Shown here piece after piece: positions 1-8,014 of a DNA stretch of 64,000 bases. Source of the stretch: an uncultured Phaeodactylibacter sp. (GTDB lineage: Bacteria; Bacteroidota; Bacteroidia; Chitinophagales; Saprospiraceae); assembly GCA_913057245.1 (NCBI GenBank), contig CAJXNH010000006.1, positions 1-64,000 on the forward strand. Direction: 5' to 3'. The stretch's first letter is position 1; the number at the start of each line of letters is the position of its first letter. The notes below the pieces were generated by a model. It saw only the letters and a program-made list of their open reading frames with translations. It made no database searches and was not told where the DNA came from. The translations under genes were made by a program, and so were the position numbers.

Positions 1-161
1 GGCTACGAGGTTCCGGGCGTTCTTTGATCTGGCAAAAAATCCTAATCCATGGTCTATACAAAACCTACATTAATAAAATCTAAGGGCGCTTTACTTATTT
101 TAATGAAAAGTTCAGACACGACTTTGGCTGGCACCCTTTTGTTTCAATCGGCAAGGATTCT
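1..161 (+). other. Disrupted 5' part of the sensor kinase gene
   Basis: The kinase frame is open back to 84, after a TAA at 81-83. The codons from 84 on already read like PAS sequence (GRFTYFNEKFRHDFGW), so the PAS domain begins before the first usable start (TTG at 162). In another frame, bases 2-70 encode FRAFFDLAKNPNPWSI, which resembles the first helix and strand of a PAS domain, and end at a TAA at 71-73. Two PAS fragments in different frames separated by about 14 bases suggest a frameshift, either a real mutation or a sequencing error, in a gene that starts before the window. An alternative is that 1-83 is simply intergenic and the resemblance is chance. Confidence 0.45.
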
Positions 162-3146
162 TTGCCCTCCATTCACCCAGATGACCATCAGGCGTGCATT
201 GATATTGTAACCCGATGCATGGAGCAACCCAATACGGCGTTTCTAGTTGACTTACGCAAACCCAAAAGGCAGGGCGGATGGCAGACGAACAGATGGCATT
301 TCTCTGCACAAACCAATAGCAAAGGAGCTCCGGATAATATACTGTGTATTGGCTACAACATATCTGCCAAAAAACAACTTGAGGCCGAATACCGATTATT
401 GGTAGATAATATTGGGGACGCTTTGGTCACCACTGACTTACAAGGCAACATCTCCTATGCTTCCAAAAGCTGGAACACCAATTTCCACCTGGACCAGGAA
501 GCCGCGTTGGACCAGCCCATCGCAATCTTTTGCTCAGAGGTTGACCGGCCTGAATTTGAAGCTTTCATCTCTTCAATCGCTGATGGCAACTCATCGCCAC
601 AAGCGCTGGAGCACCGCCTTAAGCTATCTGAAAATCAGACCCTTTGGGTGGAAGCTAAAGGCAACTTAGACCGCGATGGAGACCGCCTTATACTCCTGAT
701 AAGGGACATTTCCGAGCGCAAGCAAGCTGAGCAGGAACTACAGCTCACCAGCCAATTGCTTAGCGACACCCAGAAAATGGCTAAAGTCGGAGGGTGGCGC
801 TTAGATGTTAAAAGTGGGCAAACCACCTGGACAGACGAGGTTTACCGAATTCATGAAGTCCCAAAGAGCTTCAATCATAATAAAGAATCTGGGATCAAAT
901 TTTATCATCCCAACGACCAGGAAGCCTTAACAATGGCCCTTGACAAAGCAATTCATTCCAATAAAAGCTTCGATCATACTTTTCAATTTATTACCGCTAA
1001 GGGGAATCAAAAATGGGTAAGGGTAACCGGCTCACCGGTGCTGAGAAATGACCAAACAGCCGAAGTACAGGGGCTGTTCCAGGATATTACAGAGCAGAAG
1101 CAGGCACTGATCGCACTCAGCCACAGCAAGGAACAACTGACCTCCCTCACTACCAATATCCCAGGAGCCGTCCTGCAATATAAAATCACCCCTGAAGGTA
1201 AGGAGGAGCTATTGTACCTCAGCAAGGGGTCCCATGACCTGTGGGGCATCCCCCCAGAAGAAGCTATTGAGGATCTCAACCTACTATGGAACGCTATTCT
1301 ACCAGGTTATGCTAAGGGGCTACAGACAGCAATTGAGCATTCCGCCCGGGAAATGACGACTTTTTCCTTTGACTGGAAGATCCGCCACAGGGATGGAACA
1401 ATCAAGTGGGTTAATGGCAAAGGCTCTCCCAAAAGATCCTCAGACGGCAGTACCGTTTGGAATACCATCATTACGGACATCACACCCTTAAAAAATGCCC
1501 AGCAAGCCTTAGTCAGCCAAAGCCTGATGCAGGAAAAGCTGATGAAAATTGCGTCTGAATACATCAACTTCCCCATTGAGGAAATGGACAGCCGTATTCA
1601 GGCTTCCCTGAAAGAGATTGGGCAATTTGTCAACGCGGACCGGGTTTACGTAATACAGTATGATTTTGAAAAAAACAACGCTTCCAATACCCATGAGTGG
1701 TGTGCGGACTCCATCGAGCCAGTGAAAGACAGCCTGCAGCTTGTCCCTATGGAGGAATATATGGTATTTGTCAATCTCCACGTAGAGGGTAAAAACTTTA
1801 TCATCCCCAACATCTCAAAGATGGAAGAAGGCCCTGCTAAGTCCGACCTTCAGCGGCAGCAGATTAAAAGCCTGCTGACCGTGCCCATGATTCGGGAAAA
1901 AGAATGTCTGGGCTGCGTGGGCTTTGATTCCGTAAAGCAGGTCCATGATTATTCAGAGGGCGAACTCAAACTGCTTAAGCTTTTCAGCGAAGTCTTGGTG
2001 AATACCCTTTCCCGGGCTAAACAGGATCAGGAACTACGCTCCAGCCAGGAGCAGCTTGCTAAGCTGACTGCTAGTGTCCCCGGCGCTATTTTTCAGATGG
2101 AAATGGATGCAGAAGGGAAAATAGCTTTCCCCTTTATTAGCGAAGGCATTCACGACTTGCACGAGAACCTGACACCGGCTCTTCTAAGGGAACACCCGGA
2201 ATTAGGGTTTTCAGTTATTCATCCGGAGGACCTTCCCGAACTTCTGGACAAGATTGAACTATCCAGAACAAACCTGACCCCCTTCTTCGCAGATTATCGC
2301 ACTGTTCACCCTAATAATGAGATGCGCTGGCACCGGGCCATTTCTCAACCAGAGCAAAAAGCGGATGGAACGGTAATTTGGTACGGTATCTTCCAGGATA
2401 TTACAGAACAGCGAAAACTAGAAGAGATCGAAAAATACGCCCAGGAACTCAAGGTAAAAAATAAGGAAATGGAGCAGTTTACCTACGTAGCTTCCCATGA
2501 CCTGCAGGAACCGCTGCGCACCATACGCAGCTACTCCGGACTGCTCAATAAACGATTCAGCGATAAACTCGGGGAAGATGGGCAACAGTTCCTCAATTTT
2601 ATTGGTGATGCTGCCCTGCGCATGAGCAGCCTGATCAGGGGGCTTTTGGAGTATAGCCAGATTGGCAACAACCGCCAGGTCGAAACAGTAGACTGCAACA
2701 CCTTACTGACGGAAGTCCTTCAGGACATGAATTCCAGTATACAAAAAAACAAGGCTGAAATTAAGATTGGAGACGCCCCCATTTTACAGGGTTACAAGGT
2801 CGAATTACGGCAATTGTTCCAGAACCTGATCGGTAATGCGATCAAATTTCACAAGCCCGGGCAACCACCCGTCGTGGAAGTATCGTGTGAAGAAAATCAA
2901 ACCCACTGGCAGTTTTCGGTAAAAGATGACGGTATAGGCATTGACCCATCCTATCAATCCAAAATTTTCACCCTTTTTCAAAGGCTCCACCCGACAAAGG
3001 ATTATGAAGGTACCGGAATCGGGCTCGCCCACTGCAAAAAAATTGTAGAAATGCACCATGGCCGTATCTGGCTGGAATCTCAGGAGGGTAAAGGCGCTAC
3101 ATTCTTCTTCACCCTTAAAAAAGGAGGATATGAATCAGAAACTTAA
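162..3146 (+). CDS. Multi-PAS/GAF sensor histidine kinase (5' end uncertain)
   Basis: Likely cytoplasmic sensor kinase; no signal peptide or membrane segment is seen. Counting from TTG 162 (994 aa), the order is the end of a PAS domain (1-70), PAS (about 73-190), PAS_3 (200-315), PAS_3 (325-445), GAF (455-620), PAS_3 (630-755), a HisKA helix with the phospho-accepting His779 in ASHDLQEPLR, and an HATPase_c domain. The ATPase domain shows an N-box (NLIGNAIKFH, 888-897), a G1 box (DDGIGI, 922-927) and a G2 box (GTGIGLAHCKK). The SHDLQEPLR type of HisKA is common in Bacteroidota and cyanobacterial PAS kinases. The ligand is unknown. The receiver gene overlaps its 3' end by 17 bp, so the two are probably partners. 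The start is doubtful: PAS sequence continues upstream of 162 in the same frame to 84. Confidence 0.85.
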   Translation: MPSIHPDDHQACIDIVTRCMEQPNTAFLVDLRKPKRQGGWQTNRWHFSAQTNSKGAPDNILCIGYNISAKKQLEAEYRLLVDNIGDALVTTDLQGNISYASKSWNTNFHLDQEAALDQPIAIFCSEVDRPEFEAFISSIADGNSSPQALEHRLKLSENQTLWVEAKGNLDRDGDRLILLIRDISERKQAEQELQLTSQLLSDTQKMAKVGGWRLDVKSGQTTWTDEVYRIHEVPKSFNHNKESGIKFYHPNDQEALTMALDKAIHSNKSFDHTFQFITAKGNQKWVRVTGSPVLRNDQTAEVQGLFQDITEQKQALIALSHSKEQLTSLTTNIPGAVLQYKITPEGKEELLYLSKGSHDLWGIPPEEAIEDLNLLWNAILPGYAKGLQTAIEHSAREMTTFSFDWKIRHRDGTIKWVNGKGSPKRSSDGSTVWNTIITDITPLKNAQQALVSQSLMQEKLMKIASEYINFPIEEMDSRIQASLKEIGQFVNADRVYVIQYDFEKNNASNTHEWCADSIEPVKDSLQLVPMEEYMVFVNLHVEGKNFIIPNISKMEEGPAKSDLQRQQIKSLLTVPMIREKECLGCVGFDSVKQVHDYSEGELKLLKLFSEVLVNTLSRAKQDQELRSSQEQLAKLTASVPGAIFQMEMDAEGKIAFPFISEGIHDLHENLTPALLREHPELGFSVIHPEDLPELLDKIELSRTNLTPFFADYRTVHPNNEMRWHRAISQPEQKADGTVIWYGIFQDITEQRKLEEIEKYAQELKVKNKEMEQFTYVASHDLQEPLRTIRSYSGLLNKRFSDKLGEDGQQFLNFIGDAALRMSSLIRGLLEYSQIGNNRQVETVDCNTLLTEVLQDMNSSIQKNKAEIKIGDAPILQGYKVELRQLFQNLIGNAIKFHKPGQPPVVEVSCEENQTHWQFSVKDDGIGIDPSYQSKIFTLFQRLHPTKDYEGTGIGLAHCKKIVEMHHGRIWLESQEGKGATFFFTLKKGGYESET

Positions 3147-3543
3147 TAAAATACTACTCGTCGATGACAACGAGGCAAATAACTACCTCCACAAGCTTGT
3201 TATTGCGGAAGCAGGCGTAGCAGAGCACATAGTAGACCGGCCCGATGGCAGAGCAGCGCTGGAGTATCTGGAATCCGAATCAGAAGAGTCGCTCCCCGAC
3301 CTCATTTTCCTTGATATCAATATGCCCCGCATGAATGGGTGGGAATTTCTCGATGCTTATAATGAGCTGCCCGAAGAACTGCAAAGCGCTGTGGTCATTG
3401 TAATGCTAACCACCTCCGTTTTCGGGAAAGACCGGGAACGGGCGGAGGCGTTACCTAGCCTTTCCGGCTTTCTCAGTAAACCCCTTACCGAGGAAGACCT
3501 GCTGAAGGTGATCCGCAAGCATTTCCCCGACCGCTTTAATTAA
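3130..3543 (+). CDS. CheY-like single-domain response regulator
   Basis: A 137-aa stand-alone receiver domain without an output domain. The acidic pair D12/D13 follows the first strand (KILLVDDNEAN), the phospho-acceptor is D62 in FLDINMP, the switch Thr is in MLTTS (94-95), and the conserved Lys is K117 in LSKPL. The ATG at 3130 was chosen because the receiver fold begins immediately after it. AAGGAGG at 3121-3127 precedes it, although only two bases separate that motif from the ATG. The gene overlaps the kinase stop (3146) by 17 bp in another frame, which implies translational coupling. It probably takes the phosphate from the upstream kinase and acts by protein-protein contact; the downstream partner is not visible here. 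Confidence 0.9.
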   Translation: MNQKLNKILLVDDNEANNYLHKLVIAEAGVAEHIVDRPDGRAALEYLESESEESLPDLIFLDINMPRMNGWEFLDAYNELPEELQSAVVIVMLTTSVFGKDRERAEALPSLSGFLSKPLTEEDLLKVIRKHFPDRFN

Positions 3544-3544
3544 A

Positions 3545-4792
3545 CTACTGCCCCGGCACCCCAACCTGTATGGCTTCCTCCAGGTGGATATTCATCGTGG
3601 GCGTACCGCTAAAGTTTTCCACCTCCCCCCGGAAACAGACTTTTTTGTTAGCCAGGACGATCTGCGGATCGAAAGAAAAATTAGGTAAATCCTTTTTGCG
3701 GATAAAGACGGAAAAAATCTGGTTGGGGAAGCGCTTGTCGATATTCAGCCAAAGGTTGCCGCTGCGGCTGTAACGGGTGCTCACCACAGTGCCGCAAACA
3801 TTAAGCTCCTTACCTTTGCCCATATACTGCCGGCTTTGCACCGTATTGAAATGATTGGGCGGCAGGTCAGGCGGGAATAAAGGCTCCACATCTCCGCCGG
3901 CCAATTCCGGAATCCATGCTGCCTTTTCCAGGCTGCGCTCCAACTCGTTTTGCCTGGCTTCGGGTAGTTTGTTGAAAAAATCGAACCCGGTTACCTGCTC
4001 CACCTGATCGATGGGTACAGCAAAACTTTCCAGCGGATAGCTGACCTTTTCATTCGGCATAATGAAGCCAATCCCGCGACCGTTTTCCAAATCAAGCGCC
4101 ACTTTGAAGTACCGCTCCGGGATGGACACCTTATTGATGGAACGCTCAATCACCGGCAAATCCGGCTCCAGCACAGGGCCTGTGACCACGTACACCTGTG
4201 CACCCGGGTTTTCGTACAGGTAACCCCGCAGCAGGGCTTCGAGCTCTGCCCAGGCCTCCCGGTTGAATTCCGCGACCTGAGGCGACATATTAGAGTAGAA
4301 GTAGCTCTCAGAGAGGGCTTTTTGGGACCAGCGGAAATCAGCAGAAGGCGCCAGGTGCCCCCGGTCATACCCAAATCCATCGTACTCATAGGTACTATCG
4401 GGCTGCAGGTACTTCAAAAAATAATCCTCCTCCACCGCCGTACCGGTGGCAACCTTGGGGTCCGGCCGGAAATCATTGGTGCGCCCCACTGTCCCGGAAG
4501 TAACATCCGGCAAAATGATATGCGCCACCCATGCGGCCTGTTCATGCGCCTCGGCATACTCCAGGGCCATAGCGGAATGCATGATGTAGGATTCGGAGGG
4601 CAGCCCAATGGCTTGCAGGTCACGTTGTATGCGCTCCAGTTTTATGCCCTCACGGCGCTCGTTCAGGGCTTTCTTTTGGGCTTCAAGTGTGGCTAGTTCT
4701 GCCTCGACTGCGCGGAGTTGTTCGTCCAGGTTTTGAGCCTGTAGCAAAGCCGGGAAAAGTAAGATCAGGAAAAGTAGGGAGCGGAACATCAT
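3545..4792 (-). CDS. Secreted DNA/RNA non-specific endonuclease with C-terminal OB-like domain
   Basis: A signal peptide (MMFRSLLFLILLFPALLQAQ) is followed by a short coiled coil (about 21-65) rich in Glu, Lys and Arg, and then a NUC1/endonuclease_NS domain (about 70-295). The DRGH signature is at 143-146, giving catalytic His146, and the metal-binding Asn is in FNREAW (N177). A separate C-terminal region (about 325-410), including GKELNVCGTVVSTRY, looks like a beta-barrel OB/SH3-like module and may bind nucleic acid. The family cleaves single- and double-stranded nucleic acids with Mg2+, here presumably outside the inner membrane. A TTG at 4807 would add five residues, but the -7 box at 4805-4812 overlaps it, so ATG 4792 (or 4789) is preferred. 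The gene is divergent from truA. Confidence 0.88.
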   Translation of the reverse strand: MMFRSLLFLILLFPALLQAQNLDEQLRAVEAELATLEAQKKALNERREGIKLERIQRDLQAIGLPSESYIMHSAMALEYAEAHEQAAWVAHIILPDVTSGTVGRTNDFRPDPKVATGTAVEEDYFLKYLQPDSTYEYDGFGYDRGHLAPSADFRWSQKALSESYFYSNMSPQVAEFNREAWAELEALLRGYLYENPGAQVYVVTGPVLEPDLPVIERSINKVSIPERYFKVALDLENGRGIGFIMPNEKVSYPLESFAVPIDQVEQVTGFDFFNKLPEARQNELERSLEKAAWIPELAGGDVEPLFPPDLPPNHFNTVQSRQYMGKGKELNVCGTVVSTRYSRSGNLWLNIDKRFPNQIFSVFIRKKDLPNFSFDPQIVLANKKVCFRGEVENFSGTPTMNIHLEEAIQVGVPGQ

Positions 4793-4804
4793 CTCATTTT
4801 TCTC

Positions 4805-4812
4805 CAAAGTTA
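4805..4812 (-). promoter_or_regulatory. Bacteroidota -7 box for the nuclease gene
   Basis: TAACTTTG on the minus strand matches the TAnnTTTG -7 consensus exactly. Transcription would start about 4 bases downstream, giving a leader of roughly 10 nt before ATG 4792. I do not see a clear -33 TTG. Confidence 0.5.
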
Positions 4813-4837
4813 CAATTCTTTCCTGTTTCAGTTTGGC

Positions 4838-4845
4838 TACATTTG
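4838..4845 (+). promoter_or_regulatory. Bacteroidota -7 box for truA
   Basis: TACATTTG matches TAnnTTTG exactly, 18 bases before the truA ATG, so the predicted leader is about 14 nt. It faces the nuclease promoter 25 bases away. No clear -33 TTG at the usual spacing. Confidence 0.5.
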
Positions 4846-4863
4846 CGGGAAACGTCCATTTTC

Positions 4864-5643
4864 ATGCGGTACTTTCTGCACTTTGCATATCAGGGTTATA
4901 ATTTCCGCGGCTGGCAGCAGCAGCCGGGTGAAGTGCGTACCGTGCAGGGGATGATGGAAGGGGTCTTGCAACGCATTCTGAAGCATGAGGTCTCACTCGT
5001 AGGCTGTGGCCGCACAGACGCGCAGGTGCATGCCAGTCAGTATTTTGCGCATTTTGATACGCCGGAGGAACTGCGGCCAGACTTCATGTTCATCCTTAAT
5101 AAAAATCTGCCGGCGACGATTTCCATTTTTGATGTCATCCCGGTCCATCCCAGAGCACATGCCCGCTACGATGCGACCGACCGGCAATACGATTATCTTT
5201 TACACACCCGCAAACAGGCTTTCCTGGGCGAGCTTAGCGCACTGTACCTGCAGGATGCACCAGATGTAGCCCGCATGCAGGCGGCGGCAGCACAACTTAT
5301 ACAGTTTGAAGACTTCCAGGCATACTGCCTGACTCCTGATCGGCATAATACCACAATCTGCCATCTGCGCCAGGTCCGGATTTTCGCGAATCCTGACCGA
5401 ACAAGGATACGACTGCAATTCGCCGCCAATCGCTTCCTAAGGGGCATGATCCGCATTCTGGTGCACCGTTTGCTGGAGGTGGGCTGGGGCAAAATCACCC
5501 TGGAAGAGTTTCTGCAGCCCCTGCATGACCATAACCCACCACGCCCCCTGCGTTCCGCCTATCCGGAGGGCTTATACCTTTCCAAAGTAACCTACCCCTA
5601 CATTGATAAGCCGCCCAGGGTGCAATTAAACTTTGAAGCGTAG
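4864..5643 (+). CDS. truA: tRNA pseudouridine(38-40) synthase TruA
   Basis: TruA converts uridines 38-40 of the tRNA anticodon stem-loop to pseudouridine. The 259-aa product matches the usual family length (about 245-270). The catalytic motif CGRTDAQVHA contains the nucleophilic Asp52; the family usually has GRTDAGVHA, so the Gly-to-Gln change next to the core is mildly unusual. The N-terminal MRYFLHFAYQGYNFRGWQ is the typical first strand and loop, and the later RFLRGMIRILVH stretch matches the conserved C-terminal region. The frame is open upstream to 4687, but the family N-terminus fits ATG 4864, and a -7 box lies just before it. The gene stands alone, divergent from a secreted nuclease. 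Confidence 0.95.
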   Translation: MRYFLHFAYQGYNFRGWQQQPGEVRTVQGMMEGVLQRILKHEVSLVGCGRTDAQVHASQYFAHFDTPEELRPDFMFILNKNLPATISIFDVIPVHPRAHARYDATDRQYDYLLHTRKQAFLGELSALYLQDAPDVARMQAAAAQLIQFEDFQAYCLTPDRHNTTICHLRQVRIFANPDRTRIRLQFAANRFLRGMIRILVHRLLEVGWGKITLEEFLQPLHDHNPPRPLRSAYPEGLYLSKVTYPYIDKPPRVQLNFEA

Positions 5644-5653
5644 CCGGGTCGCG

Positions 5654-7876
5654 TTACCAGACGACTACTTTGCGCATGACCCGCTGCCCGGTTACGGTGA
5701 CCTGCAGGAAGTAGACTCCGGCTGGTATGGCTTGCAGGGATAATTGTGCTGTCCCCCCCTGGCTGCGCTGCGCGGCAACCACCTGCCCGGCTGCGCTAAT
5801 GAGTTCCAATGAGGCCTGAACCTCCTGCCCCAGCTGAACGTGAAGCACCTCACGTGCCGGGTTGGGGAAGACCTCTATTTGGCTTGCCCAGCCTGGCTCC
5901 GCCACCGGAGAGGTACTGTCCAGCCAAAGGTTTGTCTGAAAAGCATTTAAGCCGCCACGCTCGTTCCCAACGACCATTTCCAGCTTGCCATCGTTATCAA
6001 TATCGGCTATGGCAGGACGGGTACGAATCCCTACGCGGACATCACCCATGCGCTCAGCATCCAGATTAAAGGAGCCCGTCAGGTTACCTTCTATGCCGTT
6101 GTAAACTTCCAGTTGCCCGGCTTCTGTACCCGTGACCAAAACATAAATACCCTGCTGATCAATGATTTGCGGTGCAGAATAGCCTGAGATACTACCAGGG
6201 ATGGCCGTATTGATATTGCCCAGCGCAAGGATATTGGGGGCAGCTTCCGGATCAGGGTCGAACATGGGCTCACTTGCCGTGCCGACATTTTTAAAGAAAT
6301 TGATATTGCCGGTCCGCTCACCAATAACCAGGTCGGGTAGCCCGTCGCGATCCAGGTCAATGATTTGGGGCACGGAGAGGCTGCCTACATCTATATCCAT
6401 GTACTCGTACTGCCAGGGGCCAAAAACCATTTCATTGCCCGCACCTGCGATATTTTCAGCGTAGAACAGGCGGCCCAGTACCTCTCCCACGAGTAGGTCT
6501 TCATCACCATCCCCATCTAAATCGCCGAAAGTCGGTGCAAAATTGGTGTAGGAGTTGAAAACGGAAAGCCCCAGGTAGTCTTCATCCACCAGCTCGAAGG
6601 CGGGTGATTGGGCAGTACCGGTATTTTCAAAGAGGTAAAGCCGGGTGTCCCGTTCGCCAAAGGGCTCGAAGGCGCCCACGGTACCCACTACCATGTCCAG
6701 AAGCCCGTCTGCGTTGTAATCCACAAAGGTGGGGCTGGCGCCGGTACCAAAATCGATCATGTCCTCAACGAAAAGGTCCCGCTGCTGGTATTGAAAATCC
6801 GGCACATCGGCTGTCCCTGCATTCGGGTAAGCCCAAAGCACGTTGCGATCCTCCGAAATATTGACGGAATTGGGAGCGACCAACAGGTCTTTAAGCCCGT
6901 CAAAGTCAATATCTGCCAGGAAGGCTACCGGGAATTGCGGTACATCCGCCGTCACCCCATCCACAGGGAAGCCGAGTTCCTGACCGGTAACCCAGGCCTG
7001 CCCGCAACTGCCGCCGTTGTGCAGGAAGTTGAGGGTGGAGTACGTCACATCGCCCAAAAGCATATCTTTATCGCCATCTCCATCAGCATCATAAGTAAGC
7101 AGGGTACTGCCCGGGTGGCGCTCGGTCAATCCGCCCTGTAAGCTAAAGCAGCCTCCGGGGTTCTCTGCCAGGCCAACTTCCTGCTCTATACTGTTTTCAA
7201 AAATACCGCCCCAGCAGTTGTCCACCAATTCAAAAATAAGGCTGTCGCGCCCGTACCCCTCTTCAATAGACTGATTGGCGTACAATTCTATGTAACCACC
7301 GGCCGGATTGAAGGTCAGGATGTCCAGGTCTCCATCGCAGTCCAGATCATCAATTGCCGGATAATCCACGTTACTTACGTAAAGCTGTGTGGTGGTTCCA
7401 TTGGATAACACAAAAGGGATGATGTTATTGGGGTGCTTAAGGGGCAGACGCTCAAAAGCAATGTGACCGTCCTCGTAATAGCCCGTATAAACCAGTACAC
7501 CTTGTACGAATTCGGTGCGCTGAGATTGCCCAAAGATGTCCATTACACCATCATCATTAAAGTCTTTCAGAATGACCCAGTCGCCCAGCAGTTCCGGGAA
7601 GTAGCGGGCATAGCCTGGAGCGTAGGAGAATGCCCCTCCCGTATTCAGGAAAGGCAGCAGGACGTTCCCGGTACGGTCAAAAACTACCAGGTCCATGAGC
7701 CCGTCCTGATTCAGGTCCACTTCGTTGGGCTGTGGGTTATTTAGCCCGCCGGCGAAGGGCAGGTCCTTTTGTTCTCCATCCACTGTGACCGGAAAGGAGA
7801 TAGCCGGATAAGGTTGTGCATCCGACGAAAGGGTGATGAACAGTGCGGTCGCGAGCAGTAGTGCCAATCTTTTCAT
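5654..7876 (-). CDS. Secreted FG-GAP/VCBS repeat protein with T9SS type A sorting domain
   Basis: The 740-aa product has a signal peptide (MKRLALLLATALFITLSSDAQ) and nine calcium-binding-like blade motifs of the form D-x-[DN]-x-DG-x-x-D, for example DLNQDGLMDLVV, DLDCDGDLDILT, DYNADGLLDMVV, DLDGDGDEDLLV and DIDNDGKLEMVV. These point to an integrin-like beta-propeller. The last 80 or so residues (EVFPNPAREVLHVQL...PAGVYFLQV...RKVVVW) are a Por secretion-system (T9SS type A) sorting domain, so the protein is exported and probably anchored at the cell surface. No catalytic domain is visible; adhesion or ligand binding is an inference. It is convergent with truA, with only 10 bp between the two stops, and there is no obvious operon partner. 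Confidence 0.9.
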   Translation of the reverse strand: MKRLALLLATALFITLSSDAQPYPAISFPVTVDGEQKDLPFAGGLNNPQPNEVDLNQDGLMDLVVFDRTGNVLLPFLNTGGAFSYAPGYARYFPELLGDWVILKDFNDDGVMDIFGQSQRTEFVQGVLVYTGYYEDGHIAFERLPLKHPNNIIPFVLSNGTTTQLYVSNVDYPAIDDLDCDGDLDILTFNPAGGYIELYANQSIEEGYGRDSLIFELVDNCWGGIFENSIEQEVGLAENPGGCFSLQGGLTERHPGSTLLTYDADGDGDKDMLLGDVTYSTLNFLHNGGSCGQAWVTGQELGFPVDGVTADVPQFPVAFLADIDFDGLKDLLVAPNSVNISEDRNVLWAYPNAGTADVPDFQYQQRDLFVEDMIDFGTGASPTFVDYNADGLLDMVVGTVGAFEPFGERDTRLYLFENTGTAQSPAFELVDEDYLGLSVFNSYTNFAPTFGDLDGDGDEDLLVGEVLGRLFYAENIAGAGNEMVFGPWQYEYMDIDVGSLSVPQIIDLDRDGLPDLVIGERTGNINFFKNVGTASEPMFDPDPEAAPNILALGNINTAIPGSISGYSAPQIIDQQGIYVLVTGTEAGQLEVYNGIEGNLTGSFNLDAERMGDVRVGIRTRPAIADIDNDGKLEMVVGNERGGLNAFQTNLWLDSTSPVAEPGWASQIEVFPNPAREVLHVQLGQEVQASLELISAAGQVVAAQRSQGGTAQLSLQAIPAGVYFLQVTVTGQRVMRKVVVW

Positions 7877-8014
7877 AATTCGAAATTGGTCGTTTATTGA
7901 AATCTTCGTTAATTGTGTGCCTTTCAGAATTCTATTTCCTAAGAACAGTTATACAGCGCAGGAGTTATGGCTTTGCCCCTGCCTTACGGCGGCTGAATTT
8001 ATTAAAAAGCAAGC

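Noticed and set aside
3121-3127. AAGGAGG as a Shine-Dalgarno site for the receiver gene
   Set aside because: Only two bases from the ATG and within the kinase coding sequence; Bacteroidota rarely depend on such sites, so I do not list it as a feature.
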